DNA from: Alphaproteobacteria bacterium
GTDB taxonomy: Bacteria; Pseudomonadota; Alphaproteobacteria; SP197
DNA: 6,465 bases
Assembly: GCA_022822575.1 (NCBI GenBank)
Contig: JAJEBJ010000073.1
Coordinates: 1 to 6,465, forward strand
Reading direction: 5' to 3'
Below are positions 6,187 to 6,465 of this stretch, one piece after another. Position 1 is the stretch's first letter, and each line of letters starts with the position of its first letter. A model generated the notes under the pieces. The model made no database searches. It was given only the letters and a program-made list of their open reading frames with translations, and was not told the origin of the DNA. Position numbers and translations under genes: made by a program.

Positions 6187-6465
6187 TTGATATCGCATGG
6201 AACGACACTACGGAGGGTCGCCATCATAGGCGGAGGTGTTTCAGGACTGGCAGCAGCATCCGGAGAAGTTTGATTTTCGACTGTTCGAGGCTGGGCCCCG
6301 GATCGGCGGGAACGCCGTGACGGCCGACATGCCACAAGGAGACGGCACGTCTTTCCCCTTCGATATCTCCGTCACCGCATGCATTCCCACTGTCTATCAC
6401 CACCTCCTTCTGTTTCTCGAGCAACACGACATTGAACTGGTCGAGACCAGGTTCAGCTACAGCGT
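6187..6465 (+). CDS. FAD-dependent oxidoreductase (amine-oxidase/COG2907-like), N-terminus only, frame broken
   Basis: Only the first 90 or so residues are in the window. The first frame reads the FAD-binding motif VAIIGGGVSGLAA (about 6217-6255) but hits TGA at 6271. The frame one base over continues from 6254 to the edge with HPEKFDFRLFEAGPRIGGNA and then FPFDISVTA. These are the expected second strand (Glu of FEAG binds the FAD ribose), the RIGGN turn, and the following segment of this flavoprotein fold. The two parts join where about five residues of the first helix should be, so a small deletion (14 nt would fit) seems likely. It may be a real inactivating mutation or an assembly error. 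Start: TTG 6187 has GAGAGGAG ending 6 nt upstream; an in-frame ATG at 6163 is the alternative. Members of this family often lie near methyltransferases of the cyclopropane-synthase type. The substrate is unknown; an oxidation or desaturation in the same lipid pathway is inference. Confidence 0.7.

Noticed and set aside
1..6465. CRISPR array, insertion sequence or attachment site
   Set aside because: I saw no regularly spaced repeats, no transposase or integrase, and no terminal inverted repeats or tRNA fragment.

Overview
This window looks like a stretch of chromosome from a GC-rich bacterium (about 60% G+C by eye). The genes are intronless and tightly packed, with Shine-Dalgarno-type start sites and short intergenic gaps. 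The taxon cannot be fixed from sequence alone; a proteobacterium or another Gram-negative, possibly uncultured, would fit. The striking content is a bacterial gene (5001-6038, +) that matches the eukaryotic sterol C-24 methyltransferase ERG6/SMT almost end to end. Beside it lie genes that also make sense in sterol or isoprenoid-lipid metabolism.

Layout. 1-477: no convincing gene, one stem-loop. 478-2766 (-): a complete RND-superfamily (MMPL/COG1033-type) transporter of 762 residues. 2801-4051 (-): an MpaB/rubber-oxygenase (DUF2236) family haem oxygenase, 34 bp upstream of the transporter gene. 4170-4892 (-): a five-span membrane protein whose key residues line up, with matching spacing, to the EXPERA/emopamil-binding protein family (sterol delta8-delta7 isomerase). 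These three genes run leftward and could be one operon. 4893-5000: a compact divergent control region with a perfect 6-2-6 palindrome and a near-consensus -10 box. 5001-6038 (+): the SMT homologue. About 6163/6187-6465 (+): the N-terminal part of an FAD-dependent, amine-oxidase-like (COG2907-type) oxidoreductase. Its reading frame breaks right after the dinucleotide-binding glycine motif, and the gene runs off the window.

Proposed joint role (inference): the SMT methylates the sterol side chain at C-24, the EXPERA-like protein shifts a nuclear double bond, the MpaB-like haem protein and the flavoprotein carry out oxidative steps, and the RND protein moves the product between membranes, by analogy with the sterol-linked RND protein BstA in Methylococcus. 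Sterol synthesis is rare in bacteria and C-24 alkylation rarer still; it has been described mainly from uncultured bacteria. No squalene epoxidase or oxidosqualene cyclase lies in the window, so whether the cell makes its own sterol or modifies an acquired one cannot be decided here.
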